From: Trichosphaerium sp. ATCC 40318
Taxonomy: Eukaryota; Discosea; Flabellinia; Trichosidae
Assembly (NCBI GenBank): GCA_038496445.1
Contig: JALMLS010000466.1
Location: forward strand, 186,001 to 250,000
DNA length: 64,000 bases
Direction of reading: 5' to 3'
Made by a program: the position numbers and the translations under genes. Under the pieces are notes generated by a model. That model was not told the origin of the DNA. It was given only the letters and a program-made list of their open reading frames with translations, and made no database searches. Shown one piece after another: positions 13,048 to 25,502 of this stretch (the first letter of the stretch is position 1; every line of letters begins with the position of its first letter).

Positions 13048-14199
13048 TCAATTTGTTCCGTCCTGCACTTGTTTGTTGGTTCCTGGTTTTTTCTTAGAGT
13101 GCGAAAGCTCGCTATATTTTTGACCATGAGTATCCCTAAACCAACTTCCAAAATCTTTTCGTGCACTCTCAAGTATAACACTTCTAAATTCAACCCATAG
13201 ATAATCTTTTATCAATTCCTTATACTCATCTTCAAAGTCATTATCAAGTTCATTAACAATAGTCTTCATATCAGCCCCTAACTTATTCTTCAACTTGTTT
13301 TGTTCAGTCATATGTTGAACCCCTTTTTGGAATCGTCCAGGTGTATTAAATTGACTACCAAGGTATTGAAGAAACTCATGTGGTGTTTGTTTTTGCCTTG
13401 GTGCTTTCTTACTTTGAACACGCTCCTTGAAAGCGGCACAGACACGTTTTGATTTTGTACCAACAACCTTAATGTAGTTAAGTCAGTTCTTCTATACATT
13501 GAAGAGTTACAATCGTACTCTACCGTCCCTCTCCTTATATGCGTTGTGCTTTAAAACAACACCTTCAAGCATACCACCCAAGCATGATTTAAGCTCTCCT
13601 GCTTCCATCTGAGCTACCAACTCCTCACACTTGTCGTAAGGCGATTGATTTTCATCAGTATTGACGTAAAGTAATGCTACTGTTTCTACACCAATACGTT
13701 CAGCTTCCGTCTTCATGTCTTGAGGAGACAACCAACGTTTTTCTTCAAGGTCGACTATGTCATACAGAATGAAGTAATAATTAGGTACACGCTCATACTG
13801 AACAACGTTATGACGTGTTGCGCATATAGCTTCTCCATGGTATCGGTACTTTGACAAACACTTGTCTATCAACATTAACAGTGACCTGACACTCCCAAAA
13901 CGTACATACCTTTAAACGAAGAGATCATTCCGGTCGCTTTGGCAAACGTTGCAGATTTAGCGTTAATAGCCTTAGATTTGTTGTAAAACGTTACTATCCC
14001 GCTGTCACTAATGCCAAATGACAGTTGACTACCGTCTATCTTCTCTTGAATATACCTTGAACTCAATTAGAAGGTATTACAGTTTAACGTAGTAAAACGC
14101 GTTTTGTGTGAAGTCTTACCAGTTTTTATTGTCACCTGTCCAATCTCTATTGGAATTATTAGTAAGGTGCTTGATCTTGGGATAATTAGTGGCGGTCAT
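13048..14199 (-). CDS. ATP-dependent RNA ligase (RNA_ligase/Rnl2-like fold)
   Basis: Nucleotidyltransferase that would adenylate itself on lysine and seal RNA ends. Motif I is EKIDGSQLSFG (about 14040-14010) with the catalytic lysine of KxDGS. Further motifs in order: HGEAIC (motif III-like), YYFILYDIVD (motif IIIa), EGVVLK (motif IV, about 13550) and a TKSKRVCAAF motif V after a 51-nt intron. The tail of about 140 residues is charged and helical. ATG 14197-14199 was chosen because it precedes the first exon (NYPKIKHLTNN), which splices to the motif I exon. Four exons give about 330 to 350 residues. Homologues occur in phages, large DNA viruses and scattered protists, so origin by transfer is possible; the spliceosomal introns show it is now a nuclear gene. 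The substrate (tRNA, mRNA or other) is unknown. Confidence 0.82.
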
Positions 14200-14587
14200 A
14201 GTGTGCTGTGTGACCTTTAATGCCTTCTAGAAAAATCGCAACAATTTGGTGCCAACGTTTCTGCGATATTTCTTTGAATTGTGGGGCAACCTTTACATGA
14301 GACTGTTGTTCACCATTCTTGGAGGCACGATTGACAGTGCGTCAATGACAACAAGAACCGCACATTGAATCTAGCCACTACGTTTTTGTGAGATGTGGTA
14401 CGGTACCGAGAGTGTATATCCTAAAAGAACGCGTCAGCTGGGTACAATTCTCAACACGTGATTTTTATGGCAAATTCTGAAACTAGCATTGCATGTATGA
14501 TTTTTGTGATGTAGTTAACGCTACAATAAGATGTCTCCTTTATTCTGTTGTGTTAATATGACGACTTTTTCTGTTAGGATTGATTTA
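14200..14587. other. Intergenic, upstream of RNA ligase
   Basis: No coding frame was found. A hairpin ATTGAC/GTCAAT spans 14330-14346 and a CACGTG site lies at 14455-14460. It should contain the RNA ligase promoter and the 3' UTR of the next gene. Confidence 0.45.
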
Positions 14588-16329
14588 TTAGTGTAACCAC
14601 TTGGGTTTTTTACGAGTACATTTTTTGATGTGTTTGATACAATCAGTACATGACTTATCATTCTCAAAAACAAGCTTTATTCTTGGACATTGTAGAGTTT
14701 CGTAGTGTTTGACAAAGGTTATCTGTTCACCCTTTTTTGAACGCTTCAATGTAATAGTCTTTTCACTTGCCTATTATTTTTTAACAACAAAAAACACAAA
14801 CTTGTTTTGCATTAAAATCTGATGCTTGTATCGAACGAAAAACTGTGAATTCATATTGGATCGATAAAATAAGATTTAGAGTTGAACATATATTGAAATT
14901 GGCGCTGAAAGTCATCAACATTGAGAGTAAAAAACTAACAAAGAAAAAAAAAGAAGAATTCTTGCCTTTGCCAATATATCTTTTAGTTCAATAGTAAACA
15001 AGCTCCCACATTGTAGTTTTGCTTTGATAAATCCTTTTTCAAATATTTCACAATGGCATACATGATTTGAAGAGAAAAAACCTAACAAGCTGTACGATAG
15101 TGTCAATCTCCCTGACCAAACTTTACCAGGCTCAAGACTTATTGGGTTTTCTTTTACTTCATCATATAGCTTATCCGTGAATCCGTCAGGAGCATTGCCA
15201 CAACCCTTGAAAAAATATGAGAAGTTCATTCGAGACTGAGGATTTTAAGACACCAAACCACAAAGGATTTGAAGTGAGTGTATTCAATACTTAATGAAAA
15301 TGTTTATACCCAACACCCAACACAAGCTAGTCGAAATTTCAGCTTTGTTAGTTTAATTGGTATGTTTGTATTATGTAAGTTTGTATTAAGTATTATCTAG
15401 AAGCAACGTGTTTTAATAATCAATAAATAAAGATGACAAAGTGAGAAAAAAAATCCAACAATTTTAGTTTAATGAAAAGCAAGCACCCAAAAAAGTGTAA
15501 TTGGTCAAATTACCGTACAATGTGAGAATAAAAATACAGAAGAATCATCAGGATATATATTTGGGTTTTGGTCAATGTATATTAAACTAAACAGATACAA
15601 AAGACTAAACCGTTTAGGTTTATAGCTATTTTGTTTTGCGTTGTCATTACTTACAGGTCAAGTGCTTTATCTTCAGGTATCCTCATTATTGAAAATACAC
15701 TAGATAAAGATTGTACTAAGGTTTTTCCTTTGAAATCAATACGAGATAAGATCAAACTACACAATGATTTCTAGCAAATAAATCAGTTTTCGTATTTTTT
15801 TCGTAAAAACATCAGAGAACTCAGCACGACAAACAAAATCATATTTGGTCAGTTTAATTTACTTTTCAATATCACTTATATTTGTGCTTGTAAAAGACAA
15901 TCATAGATAGACATCAGTGCCACTGTTAGGCCAAAAAAAATTACAAAAAAAATTTACCTGAAAACCCATGCTTGCTAACAAATGATCTTGGTTTAATTGC
16001 TTTGTCAAGCGAATTAAAAGATCAGCAAATTGTGTCGAGTCTCTTACATAGCCTAGGTCTTCAAACGCCTTTAAACCGACCTCACAATCTTTATTAAACG
16101 CTGAAACCGCGTTTTCTATCTACATTAAGTAGTATCAGAAGGTGTCAGGCAAAATAGAAATAAACAACATATCGTGCCGCTAGCAGATAAGCTTACGCAC
16201 CTTGTAGTATGGTGCATTAACAATGACATCGTGGAATAGTCTACAAGTCATTAAGCAATCTATGAATACCCTATTATGGCCTAGTATATTCTCTAGCAGT
16301 TCGGGCGGTAGTTGAGCGAGATTTGTCAT
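14588..16329 (-). CDS. F-box protein, otherwise unknown
   Basis: The N-terminal exon (ATG 16327-16329) reads as an F-box: LAQLPPELLENILGHN followed by CLMTCRLFHDVI. It is likely an adaptor binding Skp1 in an SCF ubiquitin ligase. Later exons keep coding character: a helical exon to about 15959, an exon at about 15690-15780 (SLILSRIDFKGKTLVQ), one at about 15530-15600, a large exon from 15229 to about 14953 (SYFFKGCGNAPDGF, then beta-rich sequence) and a last exon of about 14588-14770 rich in Cys and Lys (CTDCIKHIKKC). I joined these because no other start or stop separates them convincingly. The ORF starting at ATG 15229 could instead be a separate gene. The substrate-binding part matches nothing I know. 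Confidence 0.55.
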
Positions 16330-16969
16330 TTATAGTAATCCAGAATCAATGATCTTTACTTTAAGTTGTATCACAGGCTTATTGGACATTCAAACACGTG
16401 ATGTGAGAACGACTACTTGAGATCTACCTATGTTCGTTTATATGGTAAGCTGGAAGCCAGTGTCAACAAAAATGACAATAGGTAACGAGAAGACTACCTC
16501 AACTAAATGCATTTTCTCAATATTGAGTTCTATGTTCTTAAACAAGAATAAGACATCAGACAATTGATATATTACATTTCATTAGAGATGGTATGAAAAC
16601 TGAAATTGTTAACACTTTTTGGCACTTGCTTAGATTTGGTGGTGGCACCTCGTCTTCTAAAAAGGTTTTCTATACGGCCACAAGGTTTCCTTACGTTACT
16701 TTCTCAATTGGCCATCGTTGGACAACATGAGCAAGTATTTAATAGAAAAGCACTGGGCTAGTGCTGATGGTTGTACTGTACGGTATCTATTTAGTTAAAT
16801 TTTACATGGTAAACGCTCTAACTCGACGCGTAAAAACGAAGCAATTGTGACTAGCACGTACAGTGATTCTCAGATTCTGATTGGTGCAGTACGACAGACA
16901 ATTTAGAAAAAAGACATGCTTTTATTGAAAGGCGCAAAAATCTGCGCGCACATTATAAGAGGGATTTAT
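16330..16969. other. Intergenic, no gene seen
   Basis: This spacer of about 640 bp lies between two minus-strand genes. No convincing frame or RNA was found. A CACGTG site at 16395-16400 lies just upstream of the F-box gene. Confidence 0.5.
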
Positions 16970-19900
16970 CTAATCCTCATCGGCTGCACCGCTGAAGATT
17001 CTAGCATAAGAGAACGGAGTAAACTTATGACCATCACCATAGTAAAACTTGGACTGAAATTCTACCCAGTGGAGCCTCAAAGCATGCAAGAAAGCTGATA
17101 AGGATTCCTATAAAAGAAAAATAAACAAAAGTACTACAACAATACAACTACCAATAATAGCTGAGTTAAAAATACGCACCATAACCAAGAGTACAGCAAT
17201 GGTACATCCTAACCAAGCAGCCCAGCAAAAGAATGTAGTGAAGGCACCAACAACGACACCTTTTCCTACACCTTCTACACCTACTTGAACAAGAAGCATA
17301 CCCCAGAAAACAGTAGCTAACTCAGAGTGTGCCAAAGAAAGAGCCCACAATCTCAAATAACTTGCAGTATGTGATACACAACCAAGAACAAACTCAATGG
17401 TTTCAATGACTTGGTGAACAAACATATCGCTGAAATCAAACTCTTCCTCTTCTTCCTCACTTTCCTCATCTTCAACTTGATGATATTGACCCTTGTTCTG
17501 CAACCTAGACAACAAAATGAGTAAACTTTGTCAAAAAACGACTTGATTGTTCTTACTTTTTGTTGTGTGCACTGCGGAGCGCCAAAGGCTTTACGAGAAG
17601 CATAAGAGGTACGGAGACAATAGCAAGGAATACTAGGACACCCTGGATGTATAATTGATTTGGGTACAAACACTTTGATTTTGTATCGTCCCAGAAGCCC
17701 AATACGAGGTAGATAAGGATATTCAATAGCTGAGGTGCTTCAGTGGTTGAAGGATGCATAGGACAATCAGCACCATAGGTAGCATTACCTGTAAAAAGCG
17801 TTAGAGAGGCAAAAACAAAACCACCAAAAAAAAGGGTTCGTTTGTTAATTCAAAAGAATCTGATAACGTACTGAGTACAATGCCAAGCTCACGTTGACGA
17901 TCATTGTAGTAGAATGGTGTGTACCACTTGTAAAAGATAATAAAGCAAGTGTAACCAAACAATGCCATCATAAAGGTAATCTGAGGAATAAACTCGAAGA
18001 AGATATCCAACTTTTTACGGAAATGGATACCGTTTAAAAGTTTCAGTATAAGACCGAGTACCATCTAAGCCACAACGTTAACTCAACAATAACCAGTATG
18101 TATAAATACGTACTTGAGATACACCAAGGATAATGGACAATTTCATCTTGAGGGAGTTGTAGTACAACAATTCGTTTTCGTTACCCTGAAAGTAAATTAT
18201 TAATAAACATTGAAATTGAAAACTTTAAAAAGTTCTTACCTTCCACACTGGATCAGCTCCGAATGGATAAGGTCCACGGACACCAGTGTTGTTCCAGTAC
18301 TTATAGTAGTAACCTTCAGAACATGTAAAGTTGGCGTTTTGTTGCTCAGCAGTACAATTGCTCACAATTTCCCAAGAACTTCCAAACAGATCCATCGGCA
18401 CAGAGAAGAACTCATTGTACATAAATCCAGTAAAGATAGCGAAACAAGACATAAGGACTACAATATAACGACCATCGAATGCCATTTGAAATAACTAAGG
18501 GACCAGTCAGAAACAAAAAGAAGCAACAAAAGCCGAACACGTTCAAAAACAAAACAAAAAAATCGTACTTCGCTCGGCGGATTCTTAGTCCATTCTTTCT
18601 CCTTCCAGAGCATAAAGAGAGCGAATGCAAGCATCATAAAACCGTGTCCAACATCACCGAACATGACAGCGAACAAGAAAGGGAAGGTAATGATGGTGAA
18701 AGGTGCTGTAAAAAAAAAATGAGCTAACACGGAATTTCTTTATGCCGAAAGAAAAGTCGAAGCCACGTACTTGGATTAACCTCTCCGTATCTTGCAATAC
18801 CATAAGCATCAACAATACCTTGGAAGGCACTAGTGAATTTGTTGGTCTTATAATACGTTGGTGGTTGCTCTTTAGTATCCATAATACTCATGATGGAAGG
18901 TACAAGAGCGCCACTGCGATCCTACCATCACCGTCAGAAAACTAATCCTTTAATATACAACGAACCTTAGCACGTCTTAAAGCGAGCTGGATCTCCTCAG
19001 TAGCAGCCTTTGGGCACCAACCTTCAGCAATGAGACACTTACGACCATGATCGTAGTTAAAGAGGTTCATGGTATGGAAGATAGCTTTTTCCTGAGGAAA
19101 CAAAAAATTTAGAGAACAAGAACAAAAAAAAGTTTGAACGCACCTTTGTTACTTTCTTATGCCATGAGTGAAGGTGTTTTGCGAGATTGCTAAGCACTTG
19201 GATTCTGTGCTTTAGGGTACGGTCCAAAACAACTTTCAAGTCGTCAAGACGGCCTTTGACCTGAGGCCACGTGTTAATTAAAAAACTCAACAAGGAAAAA
19301 AATGCAAGCGAAACGCACCTTCTTAGCGAGGTCAGTACGCTCTTGAGGGGTATCAGGGCAAGGGTAGAGATTAGCACCGAAACTTTCGCAAATCTTCTTG
19401 ATCTTGGTGTGCAAACGCTCACCCTAATCACGTGGGTAAGGCGTATGCATCTCAATAAACAAAAAAAAAAAAGAACGAACCTGGAAAAATACGATGAAAA
19501 CATTTTTCTGTACTGGTTCACCGGTTTGAGGGTCTTTAATCTCTTCCTCAATTTCAGCGTGTCTCATGAAAAGATTACCACGTGTAGCGCGGAACAAAAT
19601 TCTCTCGAAGATGTGAAATTTCTCACGAACAACAACACCAGTAATAAATCTACACAAAAAGGACGTAAGTAGAAGAACAAAAAAAAAAAGAAGTCGCTTA
19701 CCCAAGTTTTACAACACTGCTTGAAATTGACTCCTTGGTGTCTTCACGACCGAGAAGGAGTTCTCTGGTCTCGTCACCAGGTTGAGTTACAACACCGTCT
19801 TGAGTCCAGTCCTAGGGATAGAGTTAGAGATGAATATTACGTCAAGGTAGAAAACGATTTACTTACACCTGCTTCAAGGAAGAAATCTTGATCCTTCTTC

Positions 19901-20522
19901 AATACATGCTTCAACTCAATGAATTCGTTGTAGTTTCTGTTGAGCATCTCTTGATTGGCGTTCATTTGTTGAAGTTCCTTCTCAAGGTCCTCAAATTTGC
20001 CTTCTAGCTCTTCCATCTTGATACGAAGGATTGGGTCATCTGTTTCGTCGATTTCAATTTTGCTCATGCCATCAGGGAGATCGTTGTTTGCCTTTTGAAT
20101 GTGCTCTTGGAAGAAGCGGATCTTACGGTCCATTTCATCTGCCGCCTTCACATCATCGACAAAGTTACGCTGGAAAGCGTTTACATGCTTATTTTGCTAA
20201 ATTATAGTGAGTTGAGGTCTAAACAAGACTTGACAGTCAACTGGTGAACTAAAATACCAAAACCCCACAATTAATGTCGTATAGTAGTAAAGTGTATTTT
20301 GAGGCAGTACAAGACACTTTTAAAACCGAATAGAGAAGAAAGTAGTGTAAAAAACCACCACAAGCGTGGGGAAGATTCCAGAGTACTTACATCCTTAAAA
20401 TGAATGAGACCAAGCTGTCCAAGCTCATCAACAGTATCGTGCGCAGCATCGATTTGGATGAACAGCTGTACCAGCTGCATCTCCTGCGAGCGCCATAATT
20501 CACCCATCGGTTGCGGGCTCAA
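16970..20522 (-). CDS. V-type H+-ATPase subunit a (Vo sector, 100-kDa subunit)
   Basis: Membrane subunit a of the vacuolar proton pump, forming the proton half-channels beside the c-ring. The N-terminus ([15 protein letters not shown]...VQLFI...[16 protein letters not shown]) is the family signature, followed by a cytoplasmic coiled-coil domain (19.8-20.2 kb). The membrane part includes [18 protein letters not shown] (about 18680) and the exon [20 protein letters not shown] (about 17330-17390), which carries the essential channel arginine. The last exon ends [16 protein letters not shown]...GHKFTPFSY, the canonical C-terminus, with TAG at 16970. About 13 exons give a full-length protein of roughly 800 residues. 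ATG 20522 is the only suitable start. It serves organelle acidification. Confidence 0.97.
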
Positions 20523-20696
20523 AGTACGTTCGCTTTTTGTTGACTTTTCTATGTCAAATTCGCCTCAAAAATCACTGGAAAAAAAAAATCAGGATTCTGG
20601 TGAATAAGGAAGCCTTTTTTCACTTTTCAAACTACTGAGAAACAACTACAAGCGCCAAAAAAAGGGGGTAGAGGAAAAATGTTATGTTTATTGAAT

Positions 20697-23634
20697 CTAC
20701 TCTTCGTCAACCTGACCTGCTGGGAAGAAAAGTGGCACGAGACTGCCAAGGGCAAACAAAATAACTACGACACCAGCGGCCATTACGAGCTTCTGCATAT
20801 CTTCGTTCTCATACCATGGCTTCTCTTTCTTGACTTTACGTGTAGCCTTGTTCAATTTCCTGTTTCTCTTTTTACGATCAGTAGGAGTCAATTCCTTTTC
20901 TGGTTCTTCTTCGACTACCTTCTTTTTTCGTTTCTTAGGTTTTGGTTTCTCAACAACTTCAGGTTGGTTTTTAGATTTTGATTTTTGTTGGCTCTTCTTC
21001 GTTGGTGCAGCTGCTTGAGGTGTGGATTTCTTAGTTGCTTTTGGTTTCCTGTTAAAGTAATCTGCAGGTTTCTCAGCAGGGCTGCTAGTCAAAGACTTTT
21101 GAACTATTTGTTTTGGTTTTTTCTGTTGAGGAGCAGGGCTGTTATCACCTGACTTTCTGATACGTTTTCTTCCGCGAGATTTTGACGACGAGGTAACGAC
21201 TGAAAATGCGTTGGAAGGGTCAAAGGTTGCTGATGCCTTCTTTTGACTGACAGCAGTGCTAGGAAACAAGTTAGATCACAGCCACGGAAACAAAAAGTTT
21301 TTATGAATGTTTTGTTTCGTTTTTTTACGTAGAAAAAAGAATACGTACTCTTTCTTAGCAACAGTCACTGGTGATGCTGATTCTTGCAAAGCTTTTAGAT
21401 CAACGTCTTCGTCAGCGTGCTTTTTAACAACATGGATAAATCCATCATCATCACTGACCTACAGGTGTTGTTAGTAAACATATTATCAAATAAGAATATG
21501 TACCTTTTGTTTTCTCTTACGTGGACCAAGTTCGGCTTTGAGTTTTTGAACTCGTTCCTTCTCCTTTTTGTCCTCCTCAATCTTTTGTCGTTTGGCTCTC
21601 GCCATACGTATGCGGCGTTCTTCCTCTGTTTCTTTCTTTTCACGCATTTTACGTGGTCCGACAGTGGATTCTGGTTCAGGTTCCTCCTCGGGTTCAGCGA
21701 CCTCCTCAGGTGCTTCCTCAGGTTCTGGAGCAACTTCTGGTTCTGGTACTGGTTCTGGTTTGCGCTCAGGTAGAGCTTCCAAAGGAGGGGCATTAAGTAC
21801 TTCCTATTATTGAATAAGCCAAGCGCTTTTGACATGGTGATTGATTTTTTCTTTTACGTACATCTGGGAGTGAACCGAAAAACAAAGAGTTGATGTTTTT
21901 ATGAGCAACTTTTGCGGTTTCGCTTCTACGCTTATCGCGACCTTCAATCTCTGTGACCTTAGCCTTGATATTGGCGAAAGGAGCGTCCTTGCACGCAGTC
22001 AACAATTCTTTAAATACTAATACAAGGGTGAGTAAAATTGAAGTCTTACAAAACAAAGGTAGGTACCATTTCTTAGTTGAGCAAGATCCAATGACTTTTT
22101 GATGAGAGATACAGGGACTTTATTGTCTGATTTATCCTCTTCTTCCTCTTCCTCTGGTGCGTCAGGTGCATCTTCACCTTCTTCACCTTCTTTTACTACA
22201 ATCTTGGCTTTTTTTGTGCGTTTCTTTGATGAACGTGTTTTTTTCCAAATATCAGCAGTACTGTTTTCAAAGAGTTAATTTTTTTCTCAAACAAAACAAA
22301 TTAAATTATTATCGTACTCTTTGCACAAGAAATGATGAACGTAATCAGCTTGTTTGAGCATTTGCAAAGCAAATGATGAAAATTGAACACAAATTGGGTC
22401 GTCGCTCTCTTTACCAGTTGAGAGCAACAAGTGGCTTCCATCAGGACCGATACGAGTAAGAGTGACAGGATTCCTTGAGTTAAAGTCAGAAATCAAAGCT
22501 CTTTTTTTTTTGTGAAGCTAAAAATGGCGTACGCAGTTCCTACTTTGCATGAAGCGGATTTATCCTTCAATAATGTAGCAACAGCAGAGATCCATCTAAA
22601 AAGAAAAATTAAGAAATTAATCTCGAGAAGGAGTAGCAAAAGAGCCGAAAAGTAGGAGAGAAAAACAAAAAAAAATTCTTCTTTGACAAAAAAGGCAAAC
22701 GCTTTAATTTATAATTATCTACTTGTGACGTTGTGGAAGTACTTGGTTTTTTTGATTGGTAAGTAAATGAATAGTATAGTAATGGTCACGTACGCGTATG
22801 ATTGAGATACAGCACCGACATGGGTAGCATCAAGAACAATGTTTTTCTTGTTGAATTTACCTTGTTCCTTCTTTTGTTCGTACACTAGAACCCGATATAT
22901 TAGTTTGGACGTCATTAAATAATTTTTTCAATTGAAAATTCGTACCACTGACGTGGAACCCGCCTAGTGGAGCAACCTTGTTATCCCATGAAGCTAGAAC
23001 ACCTTCAAGTTCGATACGTGCCTAACAAAATGTTAATTGTAAGGCGAACAGATCTGTTGTTTTGAGCAAAAATATGCTTGTTTTGCGTTGGTAACAAGTA
23101 ATTCAATGCGTCAGACGCGTCACTATTACTCTGGAGACTTTTGGGTTTGTGTTACACGTACAGCTCTGTTTCTACGCTCTGAAGGACCAACAGTAGCGTA
23201 TGGTTTTGCGACAGCGCTTCCATTGGCTGAATCGACAGCAGGACTAAACTCTTTCGTGATTTTGAGCAAGTACTCCAAGTCAAAGTTATACTTTGAAAGT
23301 CTCCTGGAAATGACCTAGTGGGAGTGATTAGGTATTAACGCGAAGGGTAAATACCAAAAAGCAAAATAAACAAAATTTTTATTGCGTTTACCTTCTCGAT
23401 TCTTTTGTTCATGCCTTGACACGTTTGACTCACTTTAACAAGACCATCGACGGAGAGCTTAGGCATCATAGCACCCAATCCATCGAAAAATCGTTCCTTT
23501 TGTTTTGTTCCACCGTTGCTATCTTTTATTGTGACAGTTCTGGTCGCGATAAGGGAATCAAAAACGGTGTTTGTGGTGGCTCGAGCAACTCTGCTCGGTT
23601 TTGCGCCTTGACCGTCCCCGCTTGTATTAGACAT
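20697..23634 (-). CDS. Unknown Lys/Glu-rich protein with C-terminal membrane anchor
   Basis: This is a multi-exon protein I do not recognise. From ATG 23632-23634: a globular N-terminal region (FFDGLGAMMPKLSVDGLVKV, about 23500; LEGVLASWDNKVAPLGGFHV, about 22970; NIVLDATHVGAVSQSYA, about 22830). A helical segment (SFALQMLKQADYVHHFLCKE, about 22340) follows, then acidic (Glu/Asp runs, about 22150), Pro-Glu-rich (about 21700) and strongly basic regions (20.8-21.2 kb). One hydrophobic helix (LVMAAGVVVILFALGSLVPLF) sits about ten residues before the stop at 20697. This arrangement is that of a tail-anchored protein with a large cytosolic part, perhaps on the ER. The N-terminal two thirds could be a known domain that I cannot place. 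Confidence 0.6.
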
Positions 23635-24227
23635 TTTTCAGTTGTAAAATAAACAATGTCAAGTATGTATTGCCACGTTGTTGCAAAGTAGGTCAAACAA
23701 AATTCAGCAAGAATTTTTTTGGGATTTTGACCAGATAGCGCCCAGAAGTATTGTATAAGGTGTGCGTAGTACTTGCGATATGTGAACAGTAAGGCGAAAA
23801 TACCTTTCTGAAAAAAAAAACACGACTAGCGCAAAAATTGCCAAAAACCACTGTGGTGTTTTATGTGGAGCATAGAGTGACCTTATCTTATCAGTTCATT
23901 GACTTTACGTCGTTACATGCCACGTGTAAGGTAGAAGCGCCTTTTGTACGCTTGTCAACGGCATAGTAAAATTAAAAATAGAGGAAATAGCACTGTTTAG
24001 GTTCGTTTGATGCAAACATAAAAAAACGCCGCTGTATCAGCGTAATTTGACTCTACAATGTGCCTACATATTCAGCGTGGTGGCGTACGGCGAGGTGTCA
24101 TCTTATTGACGTTATAAATAAACAGTTTGCAACAGTTTTGTTTTTTTTTTGGAAATCAAAACAAGAGGCACTAACTAGTTGCTACTTTATTGTTGAACAA
24201 CTACTGAGTGGCACTGTACTATTATAA
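23635..24227. other. Intergenic, no gene seen
   Basis: About 590 bp between minus-strand genes. It has A/T runs, a CACGTG at 23931-23936 and no convincing frame or structured RNA. Confidence 0.5.
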
Positions 24228-25109
24228 TCAAGCGGTGATTTTTAGGTCATTAAAGAACTCAACAATAGTTGGGTTGCCCATAGTGACTAACATAGTGTAA
24301 GCGAGGTGGCAATAAACAGTTAATAATTTGTTTTATGCGTACTTCTGACAAACTCTTCTTTATTAATTGCCTTGTCTTTGTCGGTGTCGAATTTCTTGAA
24401 GATGTCATCAATCACAGATTTTATTTGAGCCTTCTCTGCTCCGCTTAGACTAGCTTGTTCGTATCCTTGCGAGCGTTCTTTTGCTATAAAAGAAGCAGTA
24501 ATCATCTTTTTAATTTCACTCTACAAAAAAATGATTAGCATCATGTAATGCGTTGTAGTTTAAGCTTGTACCTTTGACAATTGTCCATCACCATTCTTAT
24601 CGAACAAGTCGAAGGTGACTAACAGATGTTAAGAAATCTAAACTAAGACATGTTGTACTTGCGTTGGAGTGTCTTCTCGGTGTTTGCTTCGCTCATGGAG
24701 ATAGCCATAAAAGCCAAGAATTCATCATAGTCAAGATCACTATGAGAGAGTTAGTGCAACTGCAGCCGTGTCTAATTTAGCTATTCGTGCGTACCCTGAC
24801 TTGTCAGCATCTAGTACTGTCCTAACGGGTAATCAGACGCGCTTGTGTTGCAAAAACGGGCGTACCATAGCTGGTTTGCTAGGGATTTATCTAGCTTACA
24901 GTTCTCAGTGATTACAGCCATAAATTTGTCTTTAGAGATGGTTTGGCGCTCAGTATGAGCCAATTTCTCCCAAACTGCTTTGATTTCATCCTTAGCAGAA
25001 ACTGGGACTGTACAAGATGTTAATTAGGAATTGAGCTTACACCAATCGGTTAACGAAACGTACTGTTTAGTTCTTTAAGTTTGTTTTCTGCTGCTTGTTT
25101 GTTACCCAT
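24228..25109 (-). CDS. EF-hand calcium-binding protein (calcineurin B/NCS-like)
   Basis: Small calcium sensor. Two clear EF-hand loops are read: FDKNGDGQLSKSE (about 24560-24600) and FDTDKDKAINKEE (about 24360-24400). An N-terminal pair (around KDKFMAVITENCKLD and an LDADKSG-like loop near 24800) is less regular. The protein starts MGNKQAAENK at 25107-25109, so Gly2 could be N-myristoylated, as in recoverin-type sensors; this is inference. The last exon continues ITMGNPTIVEFFNDL and stops at 24228. Six short exons give about 190 to 200 residues, the usual size of the family. Confidence 0.85.
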
Positions 25110-25218
25110 TGTTGATGCTATGCTTTATGCAAACCAGTACGCTCACTTAACCTAAACTCGTTGCAAATACCCGAAAATCTTAGTACTTTGGTTTCTTGCT
25201 ACAAATTTCTCTTACACT

Positions 25219-25446
25219 CTAAACGAGGGATACCCCTTTTGGGAGTTGTTCCAGTTTTTGAAACTTGATTTGTCCATCAAGTGATGTTTTCAAGTCCTGT
25301 AAGTATTTTGATTTAATCAAGTCAAAATTGGTACTAGCGTGTACCTGATCACGTGATACCGACACTGTATTGTGGATCCAGAACGAGAATAATGGTATCA
25401 CGTTGTTGTTTGTAATTAGACTAAAACTAACCTGATTGTTAGTCAT
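25219..25446 (-). CDS. Candidate small protein of about 46 residues
   Basis: From ATG 25444-25446 a five-residue first exon (MTNNQ) splices across an intron at 25345-25431 to a frame reading HASTNFDLIKSKYLQDLK, then KFQKLEQLPKGVSLV and TAG at 25219. The second exon is soluble and helical, unlike the T-rich noise frames nearby. It lies between the EF-hand gene and the divergent gene starting at 25503, only 57 bp from the latter. I do not recognise it. The frame is also open upstream of the ATG. Confidence 0.4.
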   Translation of the reverse strand: MTNNQVSFSLITNNNVIPLFSFWIHNTVSVSRDQVHASTNFDLIKSKYLQDLKTSLDGQIKFQKLEQLPKGVSLV

Positions 25447-25502
25447 ATAGTTCAAATGCTTACGATTCTCAACCAACAAAACAAATAGTGCGCTCGTATG
25501 TT

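Noticed and set aside
21417-21773. Plus-strand frame rich in Phe/Leu
   Set aside because: It is antisense to the Pro-Glu/Lys-rich exons of the tail-anchored protein and only reflects their composition.
23335-23652. Plus-strand frames opposite the start of the tail-anchored protein gene
   Set aside because: Antisense shadows; the minus-strand exon has a clear ATG and continues in frame through an intron.
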